Shown: positions 1-11,466 of the stretch, one piece after another
Position numbering within the stretch: the first letter of the stretch is position 1
Layout of the letters: the number at the start of each line of letters is the position of its first letter
NCBI GenBank assembly: GCA_016717205.1
Contig: JADKGC010000003.1
Span: forward strand, 186,001 to 250,000
Direction of reading: 5' to 3'
Length of the DNA stretch: 64,000 bases
DNA from: Candidatus Flexifilum breve
Lineage (GTDB): Bacteria; Chloroflexota; Anaerolineae; Aggregatilineales; Phototrophicaceae
Notes under the pieces: generated by a model
Told to the model about the DNA's origin: nothing
The model's input: the letters and a program-made list of their open reading frames with translations, nothing else
Databases searched by the model: none
Position numbers and translations under genes: made by a program

Positions 1-282
1 GCCGGCACGACCGGTCACGTTCTGCTCGCTGGCCTCGACGGTGATGCGACGGCGTGCAGCCTGATCGACTCCGGCTACGTTGATGCGACCGGCGTTCAGG
101 ATCTGTTCCTCGAAGCCGAATTGACCCTCGATGCCATCCGTGGAGCCATTGCTGACGGCGTCAGCCAGCCGAACGCGGTTCTGCTCGACCCCGGCTTCGC
201 GCTCACGGCGGGCAACATCCGCTGGCAGCGCAGCGATATGTGGGGCTGCGTCCTCTATGACGAAGGCTTCCTGAACCAGTAA
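1..282 (+). CDS. Sugar ABC transporter substrate-binding protein, C-terminal end (partial)
   Basis: The window opens inside this gene: frame 1 is open from base 1 and ends at a TAA at 280-282, giving the last 93 residues. The segment reads like the C-terminal lobe of a periplasmic binding protein of the ribose/galactose type (Peripl_BP_4): a GLDGDATACSLI stretch, then alternating helix and strand with the phrase DATGVQDLFLEAE. It lies directly upstream of a ribose-type permease and ATPase, the usual order for a CUT2 importer. Given the apiose genes downstream, it is probably the apiose-binding protein, but ligand residues in the N-terminal lobe are outside the window. The family call rests mainly on context. 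Confidence 0.6.
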   Translation, partial: AGTTGHVLLAGLDGDATACSLIDSGYVDATGVQDLFLEAELTLDAIRGAIADGVSQPNAVLLDPGFALTAGNIRWQRSDMWGCVLYDEGFLNQ

Positions 283-296
283 TTCGACCTACAATC

Positions 297-325
297 GGGG
301 TGGGCGGTATTCCACCGCCTGCCCC
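297..325 (+). promoter_or_regulatory. Intercistronic hairpin between binding protein and permease
   Basis: A 12-bp stem (GGGGTGGGCGGT at 297-308 with ACCGCCTGCCCC at 314-325, two G-T wobbles) encloses a 5-base loop. No T-run follows, so it is not a classical terminator. A hairpin here typically protects the upstream binding-protein mRNA and gives that protein in excess over the membrane subunits. Confidence 0.55.
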
Positions 326-369
326 AACTGGCGAATTATCGGGAACACTAGGGATGAAGGACTGAGCAA

Positions 370-1550
370 GTGGCTACACTCCGTGAACCGAGCACACCTG
401 CACCGGGGCTCACTCGCCCCGAAATAAGAAAAACCGCGCACCAATGCTTCTATCAGTGGATGGATACGCCGCTTTCTTCTTTCGAACAATTTTGTCTTAT
501 ACTTGACGCTGATCTTCTTTGTCGTCGCTGCGATCTTTCTTCCATCGCTCCGCACGCCGGGGAACATCTCAGAACCAGCTGCAAAATATGCTTTCCGCTG
601 CTGGCCGTCGCCATCGGTCAGACCTTCGTGCTGATCCTCGGCGGCATTGATCTCTCGGTCGGCGCGACGATGGGTTTGACCAGCGTGATCGGCGCGGTGC
701 TCATGGCGCAGACGCTCGATCCGGCATTCTTCGACAAAAGTCCGCTGTGGGGCACGCTCATGCGCCCCGAAGGCGGCATCTTGGCGGGCAGTGATCTCGC
801 TGTCCCCATCGGTGTGCTCGTCATGCTGGTGGCCGGTACGTGCATCGGTTGGCTCAACGGTTTTGCCATCACCCGGTTTAATCTCGCGCCCTTCATGGTC
901 ACGCTCGTAACCTCCACGTTTTTCAGCGCGTTCGCCCTCTGGCTGACCCAGTCGCGCAACATCTCAGGTCTGCCGGACGCCTTCGTCAATCTCGGCAAAG
1001 GCGACCTCATCTCCATTTACTTCGGCGCGAAGCTCACTTCGGATATTGCACGGCGAGACATATATGCCGTTTATCACCTACCCATTCGTGATCGCGGTCG
1101 GTCTGGCGATCTTTGCGCAGTTCATCCTTTCGCGCACGGTCTTCGGTCGGCGCATGTTCTCAATTGGCACGAATCGCCGCGCATCGGAAATCTCCGGCGT
1201 GCCCAATCGCGGCGTCATCACCCGCGTGTACATGTTCAGCGGATTCTGCGCGGCCGTCGCGTCGATTTTGTACTCCGCGCGGTTGGCGATTGGTCAGCCA
1301 TCGCTTGGGGGTGGCAACCTCTTGCTTGATATCATCGGCGCGGCCGTCATCGGCGGCACCAGCCTGTTCGGCGGCAAAGGCTCGGTGCGCGGCACGTTCT
1401 TCGGCGTCGCTTTCTTCGTGCTGCTGCTCAATATTCTGAATGCCATGCAGTTATCCCCCTTCGTCATCGATGCGGTGAAAGGCCTGTTCATCTTGGTCGC
1501 CGCGCTGCTCGATATTACACCGCACCCGCCTGCTCAACCGGGAGGTGCGC
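370..1550 (+). pseudogene. Ribose-type sugar ABC transporter permease, frameshifted
   Basis: This is an RbsC-like inner-membrane permease of a CUT2 importer. The reading begins at a GTG at 370 (AAGGA at 357-361 upstream) and carries family motifs such as LILGGIDLSVGA and, near the end, AAVIGGTSLFGGKGS. The frame changes near 500-504 (one T too many or a nearby base), near 592-594 (TTT, one T missing), near 1048-1060 and near 1519-1522 (one C too many). Joined across these points it gives about 390 residues with the expected hydrophobic segments. All conserved motifs survive, so the damage looks like read error more than decay. The exact C-terminus is unclear because corrections near 1520 run the frame into the next gene. 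It pairs with the intact permease at 3115. Confidence 0.7.
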
Positions 1551-3114
<1,564 letters not shown>

Positions 3115-3115
<1 letters not shown>

Positions 3116-4152
3116 TGGAACAGCGGCGCTTTAATCTCATTCAGTTTCTGCTCAACAATTCAACCGTGTTTCTCTTCATCATCATCTTCATCCTGTTCGG
3201 GCTGTCGTCGCCGCGCACCGAGGCCGGTTTCCCGCGCTTCTGGCTGCCGGAAAACATGCTCAACATCATCAAGCAGGCGGCGGTTTTCGCCGGGATCATC
3301 GGCGTCGGCATGACGTTCGTGCTCCTCACGGCGGGCATTGACCTCTCGGTCGGGTCGAACATGTACCTGTCGGTGGTCGTGGCTGGTCTGCTGATGCGCT
3401 CGATTGGACTGGAGATCGTCCCCGCGTTACTGGTGTCACTGGCGGTCGGCACGCTGTTCGGCGCGCTGAATGCGTTCGCCATCGTCCGCCTGAAGATCAT
3501 CCCGTTCATGACCACACTGGCGACGCTCGTGATCGGGCGCGGCCTCGGCACGGCGTTCACCTCCTCTCAGCAAATCGACTTCCCAGAACGCATGAATGCC
3601 TTCGGTCAGACGATGGTGCTTGGCGTCATCCCCATGCCGATTGTCGTGTTCGTACTGGTCGTGATCGCCGCGTGGTTCATCCTCGCCCGCACGCAGTTCG
3701 GGCGGCAGGTCTACGCGGTCGGCAATGACATCGAAGCGGCCAAGAAAGCAGGCATCAACACCGACCGCACGTTGGCGATGGTCTACATCATCTCCGGTTT
3801 CTGCGCCGGACTGGCCGGGTTCATCCTCGCCTCACAGTTGGGCGGGCGCGTAGATCGCAGCTTTGGCGAAACGCGCGAATTCGACGCGATTGCCGCGGCG
3901 GTGCTCGGCGGGACGAGTTTGTTTGGCGGCGCGGGCAACGTGTTTGGTACGGTCTTGGGCGCGGTGCTGATCCAGATGGTCGGCACCGGGTTGCAGTTCA
4001 ACCTTGTCAACCTCTACCTCCAGCCGATGGTGCGCGCCTTCATCATCTTCCTCGCAATCTTCTTCGACAGTCTGCGCGAAGCGAACCTGAAAAAGATGAA
4101 GCGGCGCTTCATCCGTCCGCTGGAAGCCCGGCGCGCCGACGCAGGAGACTGA
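3115..4152 (+). CDS. Ribose-type sugar ABC transporter permease (second subunit)
   Basis: This intact 345-residue RbsC-like permease has about nine to ten hydrophobic segments. The motif VLLTAGIDLSVGSN near residue 75 and VLGGTSLFGGAGNVFGT near residue 262 are hallmarks of the BPD_transp_2 family. Its ATG shares the A of the ATPase stop (TGATG), so the two are translationally coupled. With the damaged permease at 370 it would form a heterodimeric channel. The C-terminal tail is basic (KKMKRRFIRPLEARR) and probably cytoplasmic. The substrate cannot be read from the permease; the downstream enzymes suggest D-apiose or a related branched sugar. Confidence 0.9.
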
Positions 4153-4154
4153 CC

Positions 4155-6081
4155 ATGCGCCCGCGTATCTATGATGGCAGCGGCCAACCCGCGCCGGAAC
4201 GCGTCACGCTGACCGCTGGTGCGCTGAGGGTCGAACATGAAGCGGGCACGCTGCGTTACCTCCGCTTGGGTAATCATGAAATCGTGCGCGGCATCTATGC
4301 CGCCGTGCGCGATCACAACTGGGGGACGATCCCGGCGGTGCTGCGCGACTTGAAGATCGACCAACACGCCGACTCATTTGTGATCACCTTCACCAGCGAT
4401 CACCAGCAGGGCGATATTCACTTCGTCTGGCGCGGCACGATTGAGGGCACCGCCGCGAGCACGGTCACGTTCCGCTTTGACGGTGAAGCGCTGACCAGCT
4501 TCAAGCGCAACCGGATCGGCTTCTGCGTGCTGCACCCGATGATGATGGCCGGAGAACCCGTGTTGATCGAGCATGTGGACGGCGATATTACTGTAGCGGA
4601 GTTTCCGCTGACTATCAGCCCGCATCAGCCGATTTTCGAGATTCGCGCGCTGACTCATGAAGTCATCCCCGGCGTGCGGGCGGAAGTCCGCATGGAGGGC
4701 GAGATCTTCGAGATGGAAGATCAGCGCAACTGGACGGATGCCTCGTTCAAGACCTATTGTACGCCGCTGGGCCTCCCCCTTCCCCGCGCTGATCGAAGCA
4801 GGCACGCAGGTCAGCCAGACGATCACCGTGCGCCTGCTCGGGGATGTGGCGAACGTCGAAATCCGCGCCTCCGCGCCCACTCTGCGCCTTGATCCGACCG
4901 TTTCCAGTCCAGTGCCCGCTATCGGCTTATGTGCGGCGGCGGATCGTCTGGAACACGACGCTCGTGAGTTCCAGCGCCTGAGCAACTTGATTGTCCATGT
5001 ACGCGTCGATCTCGTCGTCGATGATGGGCTGGAGCAGCGCCTCGCTCACGTTCTGAATGATGCGGCGGCCAGCCGTTGGTGGCTCGAACTGGCGGTTCAT
5101 TTGACGGAGAACGTCACAGGCGAACTCTCGCAGTTGCGCGGCTTGCTGGAAAACTACCGCATTCGCGGTCGTCTGCTGCTGCTCGACGCGGGACGCTTGG
5201 TCACTTTTCCAGCGACTCTCAACGCGGCGCAGCGGATTTTTGCCGATTATCCGCACACTTTGGACATAGGGGTCGGCACGAACGGTTATTTCACGCAGTT
5301 GAACCGTAACCGTCCTGAACCTGACCTGAAACCCGCGTTCGTCGCCTATTCGGTCAATCCGCAAGTCCACGCCTTCGACAACGCCTCGCTGGTCGAAACG
5401 CTGCCCGTGCTCGGCGAAACCGTCCAATCGGCGCAGGCATTCGTGCCGGGGGCGAAGATCGCGGTCACACCCATCACGCTTAAGATTGGCTTCAACCCCG
5501 ACGCCACCGCGCCCGACGCGCCCACGCCCCCCGGTCAACTGCCGCGGCGGGTAGATCCCCGGCAGATGTCGCTGTTTGGCGCGGGTTGGACGCTGGGTGC
5601 CATCGCCTCGCTGGCGCTGGCGGGCGCCGACAGCCTGACGTTCTACGAGACAACGGGCTGGCTTGGCGTGATGGAACGCGCCACAGGATCACCGCTACCC
5701 GACCTGTTCCCATCGATCCCCGGCGGCGTCTTCCCGATGTATCACGTCTTCGCGGACGTAATCGAATTCGTCGGCAGCAAGGTGTTGGGCTTTACCTCGT
5801 CACATCCGCTCCAGTTCAGCGGCTTGGCACTGGCGAGCGCCGCCGGACAGCGGCTGCTCGTCGCTAACCATACCGAACAAATGCAAACCTTGACGATTAC
5901 CGGGATCAGCGGGGCGTGGCAACTCAAAGCGCTGGATGAACACAGCGCCGACTTCGCCATGCGCGACCCCGAAGGCTACCGCGCGGCTCCCGGCAACACA
6001 GTGACGGCAGGCTCAAACGGGCTGACGCTCGACCTGCTGCCGTATGCGGTCGTGCGGCTCGACCAGAAGGGCACAGCATGA
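4155..6081 (+). CDS. apnL: D-apionate lactonase (one frameshift)
   Basis: The predicted role is hydrolysis of D-apionolactone to D-apionate. ApnL proteins of the apiose pathway are about 600-residue, three-part proteins: an N-terminal beta-rich domain, a TIM-barrel-like centre and a C-terminal beta domain. The product here has the same size (about 641 residues after correction) and plan. The N-terminal part runs from the ATG at 4155; the barrel-like centre has LLENYRIRGRLLLLDAG and HTLDIGVGTNGYFTQLN. The frame breaks at the GGG of 4769-4771; removing one G gives the continuous stretch TPLASPFPALIEAGT. The stop overlaps the ATG of the RuBisCO-like gene by four bases. The assignment rests on that family resemblance plus the diagnostic neighbours ApnO, OiaK and a RuBisCO-like protein. 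Confidence 0.78.
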
Positions 6082-7331
6082 CCCGCATTCTTGCCCATTA
6101 TCTGATCGAAACGGCGGGCGATCCGCGGCAGGCCGCCGAACTGATGGCGGGCGAGCAATCCGCCGGGACGTTCGTCAAAGTCCCCGGCGAGACGCCCGAA
6201 CTGCTGGAAGCCCACGGCGCGCGGATTGAAGCGCTGACCCTGTTGGACACGGTCGACGCGCCTTCGCTGCCGGGCGCGAAACCACCTAAGTCGCCAGATG
6301 GTCAGTATCAGCGGGCGTACTTGACGCTCTCATGGCCGTTCGCCAACATCGGCGCATCGCTGACCACCCTCTGGTCCACGGTAGCGGGCAATCTCTTTGA
6401 ACTCAATCCGTTCAGTGGGCTGAAACTGCTCGACGTGGAGATTCCCCCAGAAATCGCGGATGCCTATCCGCTCCCTGCCTTCGGCGTTGAGGGGACGCGT
6501 CGGCTCATTGGTGTGACCGAGCGCCCGCTGTTCGGGACGATTATCAAGCCCAGCGTCGGCCTGACGCCCGAGCAAACCGCCGACCTGGTACAAACCCTGT
6601 GCGAGGCGGGGCTGGATTTTGTCAAAGACGATGAATTGCAGACCAATTCGCCACATTCGCCACTGGCCGCGCGCGTCGCGGCGGTCATGCGCGCGGTCAA
6701 TGCCCACGCCGACCGGACAGGCAAACAAGTGATGGTGGCCTTCAATGTCACCGGCGATCTGGATGAGATGCGGCGCGGTCATGACATAGTTCTCGCACAC
6801 GGCGGAACCTGCATCATGGTCAATATGCTGGCCGTCGGCCTCGTCGGTGTGACCGAACTGCGCCGCCACAGCCAACTCCCAATTCACGGTCATCGAGCGG
6901 GATGGGGCATGTTCGCCCGGCATCCGCTGCTGGGCATCGAATACCCCGCCTATCAAAAGTTTATGCGCGTCGCGGGCGTGGATCATCTGCACGTCAACGG
7001 CCTGCAGAACAAATTCTGCGAGACGGACGCCAGCGTCATCGCCTCTGCCCGGGAATGCCTAACACCCATGCCGGGCGTCGGCGCGGTCGTGCTGCCCGTG
7101 TTCTCGTCCGGGCAAAGCGCGCGCCAAATCCCCGATACCTATCGCACGATGCATAGTACCGATTGGCTCTATCTGGCGGGCGGCGGCATCATGGCGCATC
7201 CGCAAGGACCGGCGGCGGGCGTGCGCGCACTGCAGCAGTCATGGGAGGCAGCGCGCGAGGGAATCGCGCTGGCAGATTACGCCCGCACGCACACTGAACT
7301 CGCGGGCGCGCTCGAAAGGTTCGGCGCATGA
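6078..7331 (+). CDS. RuBisCO-like protein acting on 3-oxo-isoapionate 4-phosphate (decarboxylase or transcarboxylase/hydrolase)
   Basis: This 417-residue member of the RuBisCO large-chain superfamily keeps the catalytic skeleton: Lys157 in FGTIIKPS, the carbamylation-type lysine Lys183 in DFVKDDE with the two metal-binding acids after it, HGHRAGWG near residue 273, and the phosphate-gripping LAGGGIMAHPQGP near residue 373. RuBisCO-like proteins in apiose clusters split 3-oxo-isoapionate 4-phosphate either by decarboxylation to a tetrulose phosphate or by transcarboxylation and hydrolysis to 3-phosphoglycerate and glycolate. Sequence alone does not tell me which of the two (OiaX or OiaT) this is. 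No tetrulose-phosphate isomerase lies nearby, which slightly favours the second. The gene overlaps both neighbours by four bases, so it is translationally coupled to apnL and oiaK. Confidence 0.82.
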   Translation: MTRILAHYLIETAGDPRQAAELMAGEQSAGTFVKVPGETPELLEAHGARIEALTLLDTVDAPSLPGAKPPKSPDGQYQRAYLTLSWPFANIGASLTTLWSTVAGNLFELNPFSGLKLLDVEIPPEIADAYPLPAFGVEGTRRLIGVTERPLFGTIIKPSVGLTPEQTADLVQTLCEAGLDFVKDDELQTNSPHSPLAARVAAVMRAVNAHADRTGKQVMVAFNVTGDLDEMRRGHDIVLAHGGTCIMVNMLAVGLVGVTELRRHSQLPIHGHRAGWGMFARHPLLGIEYPAYQKFMRVAGVDHLHVNGLQNKFCETDASVIASARECLTPMPGVGAVVLPVFSSGQSARQIPDTYRTMHSTDWLYLAGGGIMAHPQGPAAGVRALQQSWEAAREGIALADYARTHTELAGALERFGA

Positions 7332-8710
7332 TTGCCGCTGCACGCCTCGCGCTGACCTTCTATGGTGACGATTTCACGGGTTCCACGGATGTCATGGAAG
7401 TGCTGGAATGGGCAGGCGTTCCGACCCGCTTATTCCTTGAACCGCCGACGCCCGAACTGCTCGCGGAACGCTTTCCGCACATTCGCGCGGTTGGCGTGGC
7501 GGGGGTCAGCCGCAGCCTGAGTCCCCAGCAGATGGAGACGACTCTACCGCCGATCTTCGCGGCGCTCACCGCCTTAGGCGCGCAGGTCTTTCACTACAAA
7601 ATCTGTTCGACGTTTGACTCGTCGCCGACCATCGGCAGCATTGGCCGCGCCACCGATATCGGGGTGCGCCTCTGTGGCGAGCAAACGGTCCCACTGCTGG
7701 TCGGCGCGCCGTTTTTGCGGCGCTATGTGGCGTTCAGCAATCTGTTCGCCCGCATCGACGACACCACTTATCGACTGGATCGGCACCCGGTGATGAGCAA
7801 GCACCCGATGACGCCCATGCATGAAGCCGATCTCCGCCTGCACCTCGGTGAGCAGACGCAGCGGCGCATCGCAGCTATGAATGTGCTGCACCTGAGCCAA
7901 CCCGCGGACACAGTCAGCGCGTATTGGCAAGCGCTGGAGGCGGACGGCGCGGAAATCGTGGTCTTCGACACCATCGACGACGGGCATTTGCTCACGATTG
8001 GCGCTTTGCTACAGGATCTGATGGATGCTCACGACAGCGACCAACCGCTGTTCGTCGTCGGCTCGTCCGGGGTGCAGCGCGCGCTCACCCTGCACTGGCA
8101 GCATATCGGGCGCGTCGCGCAGCCACCGCCCCCACCGCCGCTCGGCGCAGTCAATCAGTTGATCATCGTCTCGGGCAGCGCCGCTCCGCCGACTGCTGCG
8201 CAGATCGACTGGGCGGAAAACAACGGTTTTGTACTTCTGCGTTTGGACTCGGCACGGTTGGTTGATCCTGAATGCGCGGACACCGAGCGGACAGCAGTCG
8301 TGCGCGTGGCTCTCGAACACCTTGGCAGCGGCAGGAGCGTACTGCTCTTCAGCGCGCGCGGTCCCGACGATCCGCATATCGCCAGCACCAAAGCCCATCT
8401 CGCCGAGCTCGCGCTTGATCCTAACACGGTAGGATCACGCCTCGGCACGCAGCAGGGTTTAATCCTGCGCGAGCTGCTCGAAAAGACCGGACTGCGGCGG
8501 GCGGTGGTTACGGGCGGTGACACCTGCGGCTATGCCGCGCGGCAGCTTGGCATCTATGCGCTCGGCGCGCTGACGCCGGTTGCACCGGGCGCGCCCATTT
8601 GTCGTGCGTATTCGGCTGATCCCCGGTTTGATGGGCTGGAAATCTCACTCAAGGCGGGACAGGTCGGCAAAGTGGATTATTTTGGCAGTATTCTGCGAGG
8701 TTCGCAGTAG
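7328..8710 (+). CDS. oiaK: 3-oxo-isoapionate kinase (four-carbon acid sugar kinase family, DUF1537)
   Basis: This 460-residue protein has both halves of the DUF1537 fold. The N-terminal substrate half begins with LTFYGDDFTGSTDVMEVL; the D-D-x-T-G-S motif is characteristic. The C-terminal nucleotide half ends with VVTGGDTCGYAARQLG and a final LKAGQVGKVDYF typical of the family. In apiose clusters this kinase phosphorylates 3-oxo-isoapionate at C4, preparing the substrate for the RuBisCO-like enzyme encoded just upstream. The ATG overlaps the previous stop by four bases. DUF1537 kinases also act on threonate, erythronate and denominator-like acids, so the exact substrate comes from context. Confidence 0.82.
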   Translation: MIAAARLALTFYGDDFTGSTDVMEVLEWAGVPTRLFLEPPTPELLAERFPHIRAVGVAGVSRSLSPQQMETTLPPIFAALTALGAQVFHYKICSTFDSSPTIGSIGRATDIGVRLCGEQTVPLLVGAPFLRRYVAFSNLFARIDDTTYRLDRHPVMSKHPMTPMHEADLRLHLGEQTQRRIAAMNVLHLSQPADTVSAYWQALEADGAEIVVFDTIDDGHLLTIGALLQDLMDAHDSDQPLFVVGSSGVQRALTLHWQHIGRVAQPPPPPPLGAVNQLIIVSGSAAPPTAAQIDWAENNGFVLLRLDSARLVDPECADTERTAVVRVALEHLGSGRSVLLFSARGPDDPHIASTKAHLAELALDPNTVGSRLGTQQGLILRELLEKTGLRRAVVTGGDTCGYAARQLGIYALGALTPVAPGAPICRAYSADPRFDGLEISLKAGQVGKVDYFGSILRGSQ

Positions 8711-8720
8711 GAGTAATCTC

Positions 8721-9572
8721 ATGGCACTGAAAGTAGCACTGATGGGCGCGGGCGGCAAAATGGGTCAGCGCCTGACCGACAATTTGATGCATCACCCCGA
8801 TAAATACGCAATGGCTTATGTGGAGGTGAGCGAAGCGGGCGTCGCCAATCTGGCTAAACGCGGCTTGCAGCCCACCCCACAGGCCGAGGCCCTCAAGGAC
8901 GCGGACGCGGTCATTCTCGCCCTGCCTGATAAGCTCATTGGCCGCATCACCCGCGAAATCATCGAAGAACTGAAACCGGGCGCAATGGTGGTCAGCCTCG
9001 ATCCCGCCGCCGCTTACGCGGAAGTGATTCCGCTCCGCGAAGATCTGACCTATTACGTGTCACACCCGTGCCACCCGCCGATGTTCAACGACGAAGTGAC
9101 CGAAGAAGCGCGCACCGATTGGTTCGGCGGCGTCAAAGCCAAGCACCACATCGTCTCGGCGCTGCACCGCGGCCCCGAAGAAGATTGGGCTAAGGGTGAC
9201 GAGTTGGCGCGCGACATGTACGCACCCGTCATGAACAACTACCGCATCACCGTCGAGCAGATGGCGATCCTCGAGCCCGCGCTCGTCGAAACCTTCGCGG
9301 CGACCTGCATCTCGGCCATCAAAGAAGCCTATGACGAAGCGGTCAAGATGGGCGTCCCGGCGGAAGCCGCCTGGGAATTCCTCTCCGGTCACGCGCGCAT
9401 CGAATTCGCCATCATCTTCGGTTTCTCCGGCTTCCCGTTCAGCGACGGCGCGAAACTGGCCATCAAGAACGCCTACGAGAAGATCTTCCAGCCGGATTGG
9501 AAAGAACAGATCATGAACATGGATGCGCTCAAGCGCAGTGTCGCCGAGATCACGGACAGTCTGGATCGCTAA
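8721..9572 (+). CDS. apnO: D-apionate oxidoisomerase
   Basis: This 283-residue NAD(P)-dependent enzyme should oxidise D-apionate and shift its carbon skeleton to 3-oxo-isoapionate. The N-terminal Rossmann domain begins VALMGAGGKMGQRL (GxGGxMG). The C-terminal part has a conserved histidine-rich loop YYVSHPCHPPMFND and the helical stretch of phosphogluconate-dehydrogenase-like C-terminal domains, as described for ApnO. The chosen ATG at 8721 puts the Rossmann motif at residue 8; an in-frame open stretch extends upstream into oiaK but has no homologous content. GTAGGAG at 8706-8712 serves as ribosome binding site. The gap to oiaK is 10 bases. Confidence 0.8.
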   Translation: MALKVALMGAGGKMGQRLTDNLMHHPDKYAMAYVEVSEAGVANLAKRGLQPTPQAEALKDADAVILALPDKLIGRITREIIEELKPGAMVVSLDPAAAYAEVIPLREDLTYYVSHPCHPPMFNDEVTEEARTDWFGGVKAKHHIVSALHRGPEEDWAKGDELARDMYAPVMNNYRITVEQMAILEPALVETFAATCISAIKEAYDEAVKMGVPAEAAWEFLSGHARIEFAIIFGFSGFPFSDGAKLAIKNAYEKIFQPDWKEQIMNMDALKRSVAEITDSLDR

Positions 9573-9581
9573 GGTCAGCCT

Positions 9582-10657
9582 GTGACCACGCTGGCGCACT
9601 ACACAGCCTTACTCGAAACGGTGGGAGAAGCCTTTGCGGTTCTCCCACTGACCGGGGACGCCTCGCTGCTGATCACCCAACGCGGTGGGCGCGTGCTCGG
9701 GTTGTTCCCGACACCCGAGTCACCCAATCTCTTCTGGACGAGCAGCGCCTTCGACTCGCCGGACGCATTTAACGCTTTCATCAACCGCACCGACGGTTGG
9801 TACTGGAATCTCGGTGGCGACCGCGTATGGATCGCGCCGGAGATCACGTATAACGTTCGCGATCGGCGCGATTTCGGCGGGACGTGGGCCATTCCGCGTG
9901 CTATGGATCCCGGCAGCTATACTCTGACTGAAACTGATAGCAGCGTGCGGCTGATCGCCGATATGCAGCTCCAGGGTTACCAGCACGGCAACCCGATCGC
10001 CTCGGCCAATGTCCGGCTGACGCGCAGAATCCAGAGCACGCAACCCCCTTAGCTGACCTCGATCCGACGGTGCTGACGTTCGGCTACGATCAACTCGCCG
10101 TGCTGGAGCGTCTCGATGATCAGCCACAGCCCCTCAGCGAAGTGTGGAACCTCGTGCAGTTGAACGCCGGCGGCACGGTCATCATCCCGGTGATCGGGGA
10201 GGCGCGGGCGTCGGATTATGTGAAGCCTGTCCCCGCTTTTGCGCGGCAGGTCGTGAACGGCGCGCTGCATCTGCCCCTGAACGGCCAGCAGCAGTTCAAG
10301 ATCGGCTATAAGGCGCTGTGCATGACCGGACGGATGGGCTATCTGCACGATCTCCCCGATGGGCGCGCTTACCTGCTGGTTCGGCAGTTCTTCAATGATC
10401 CCTCAAACCTCTATGCCGAAGAACCGGCGGAAGAACCGGGCAACACCGGCCATTCCGTCCACGTCTACAACGACGGCGGCGCGGTCGACCAAGGCCGTCC
10501 CTTCTGCGAAATGGAGTGCAGCGGACACACGCTCGGTTTCAACAACACGTTTGTCAAACGAGGAAGCGATCATCACACGTTCAGCCTGTGGGCATATGTG
10601 GGCGCACGGGAAGCTGTCCGGGAGATCGCGCGGCAGTTGTTAGGCAGTCTCCCATGA
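9582..10657 (+). CDS. Unassigned mutarotase-like beta-sandwich protein of the apiose operon (one frameshift)
   Basis: I do not recognise a characterised function. The product, about 358 residues once corrected, looks like an all-beta protein related to DUF6786/DUF4380-type families, which resemble aldose 1-epimerases: early RGGRVLGLFP, then YWNLGGDRVWIAPE, and near the end HVYNDGGAVDQGRPFCEMECSG. Aldose epimerases bind open-ring and closed-ring sugars, so a role in apiose mutarotation or lactone handling is conceivable but not shown. It starts with a GTG at 9582, nine bases after apnO. The frame is broken at the run of five C at 10044-10048; adding one C restores STQPPLADLDPTVLTFGY. Its stop overlaps the next ATG by four bases, firmly placing it in the operon. 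Confidence 0.55.
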
Positions 10658-11466
10658 CCACACTTGGCTTAGGCAGTTATGGCGTCGCGTGGAACATCGG
10701 CGTGCCCGGTTACGAACAGCCATCCGCCCCGATGGACGCTTTCGGGCTGCTGCGCTTGGCTGATGAGCTCGATTTGAGCTTGGTGCAGTACGCCGATAAT
10801 CTCCCGCTTGATGCGCTCTCGTCCGCGGAGCAACAGCATCTGCGTGATGAGGCACACACACGAAAGATCAGCATCGAAGTGGGCACGCGCGGCATCCAAA
10901 CGGATCACCTGTACCGCTGGATCGAGCTTGCGGTCTATTTCGGTTCGCCGATCCTGCGTGTGGTCGTCGATACCAAAACGCACCACCCAGAGCCAGAGGA
11001 AGTGGTCGCGCTCGTACGCGCCGCCCTGCCCGCTCTCCATCAAGCGGATATTCGGCTGGCGATTGAGAATCACGACCGCTTCAAAGCGCGGACGCTGGCG
11101 GCGATCATCGAAGCAGTGAACGATCCGCATGTCGGCATCTGCCTCGATACGGTCAACTCGTTCGGCGCGCTGGAAGGGCCGGACGTCGTCGTCGCCGCGC
11201 TCGGTCGCCACGTGGTGAATCTGCATGTCAAAGAATTCACGGTGCGGCGCGTGCCGCATAACATGGGCTTCGAAGTCACCGGCTGCCCGGCGGGACAGGG
11301 CATGCTCGACGTACCGTGGCTGCTGGCCGCACTGCGCGGAAAATCCTTCAACGCCATTATCGAGACGTGGCTCGCGCCAGACGCCTCCATGTCAGCCACG
11401 GCGGCCACTGAAATCGACTGGGTACGTCAGAGCGTCGCCTACTTACGCACATTGATCACGGATTAA
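10654..11466 (+). CDS. Xylose-isomerase-like TIM barrel protein, candidate 3-oxo-isoapionate decarboxylase (OiaC-like)
   Basis: This 270-residue AP-endonuclease-2/sugar-isomerase-type TIM barrel shows the usual metal-ligand strands: AIENHDRF (Glu), GICLDTVNSFG (Asp), NLHVKEF (His) and IIETW (Glu), each at the end of a beta strand. In described apiose clusters a protein of this class, OiaC, decarboxylates 3-oxo-isoapionate to L-erythrulose without phosphorylation. That role would run parallel to the OiaK and RuBisCO-like branch encoded upstream. A sugar isomerase or epimerase is the main alternative. The ATG at 10654 overlaps the previous stop by four bases and the gene abuts the next one. Confidence 0.6.
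   Translation: MTTLGLGSYGVAWNIGVPGYEQPSAPMDAFGLLRLADELDLSLVQYADNLPLDALSSAEQQHLRDEAHTRKISIEVGTRGIQTDHLYRWIELAVYFGSPILRVVVDTKTHHPEPEEVVALVRAALPALHQADIRLAIENHDRFKARTLAAIIEAVNDPHVGICLDTVNSFGALEGPDVVVAALGRHVVNLHVKEFTVRRVPHNMGFEVTGCPAGQGMLDVPWLLAALRGKSFNAIIETWLAPDASMSATAATEIDWVRQSVAYLRTLITD

Noticed and set aside
8580..8720. Longer N-terminus for ApnO
   Set aside because: The extension lies inside oiaK in another frame and moves the Rossmann motif away from the N-terminus; a good ribosome site precedes 8721.
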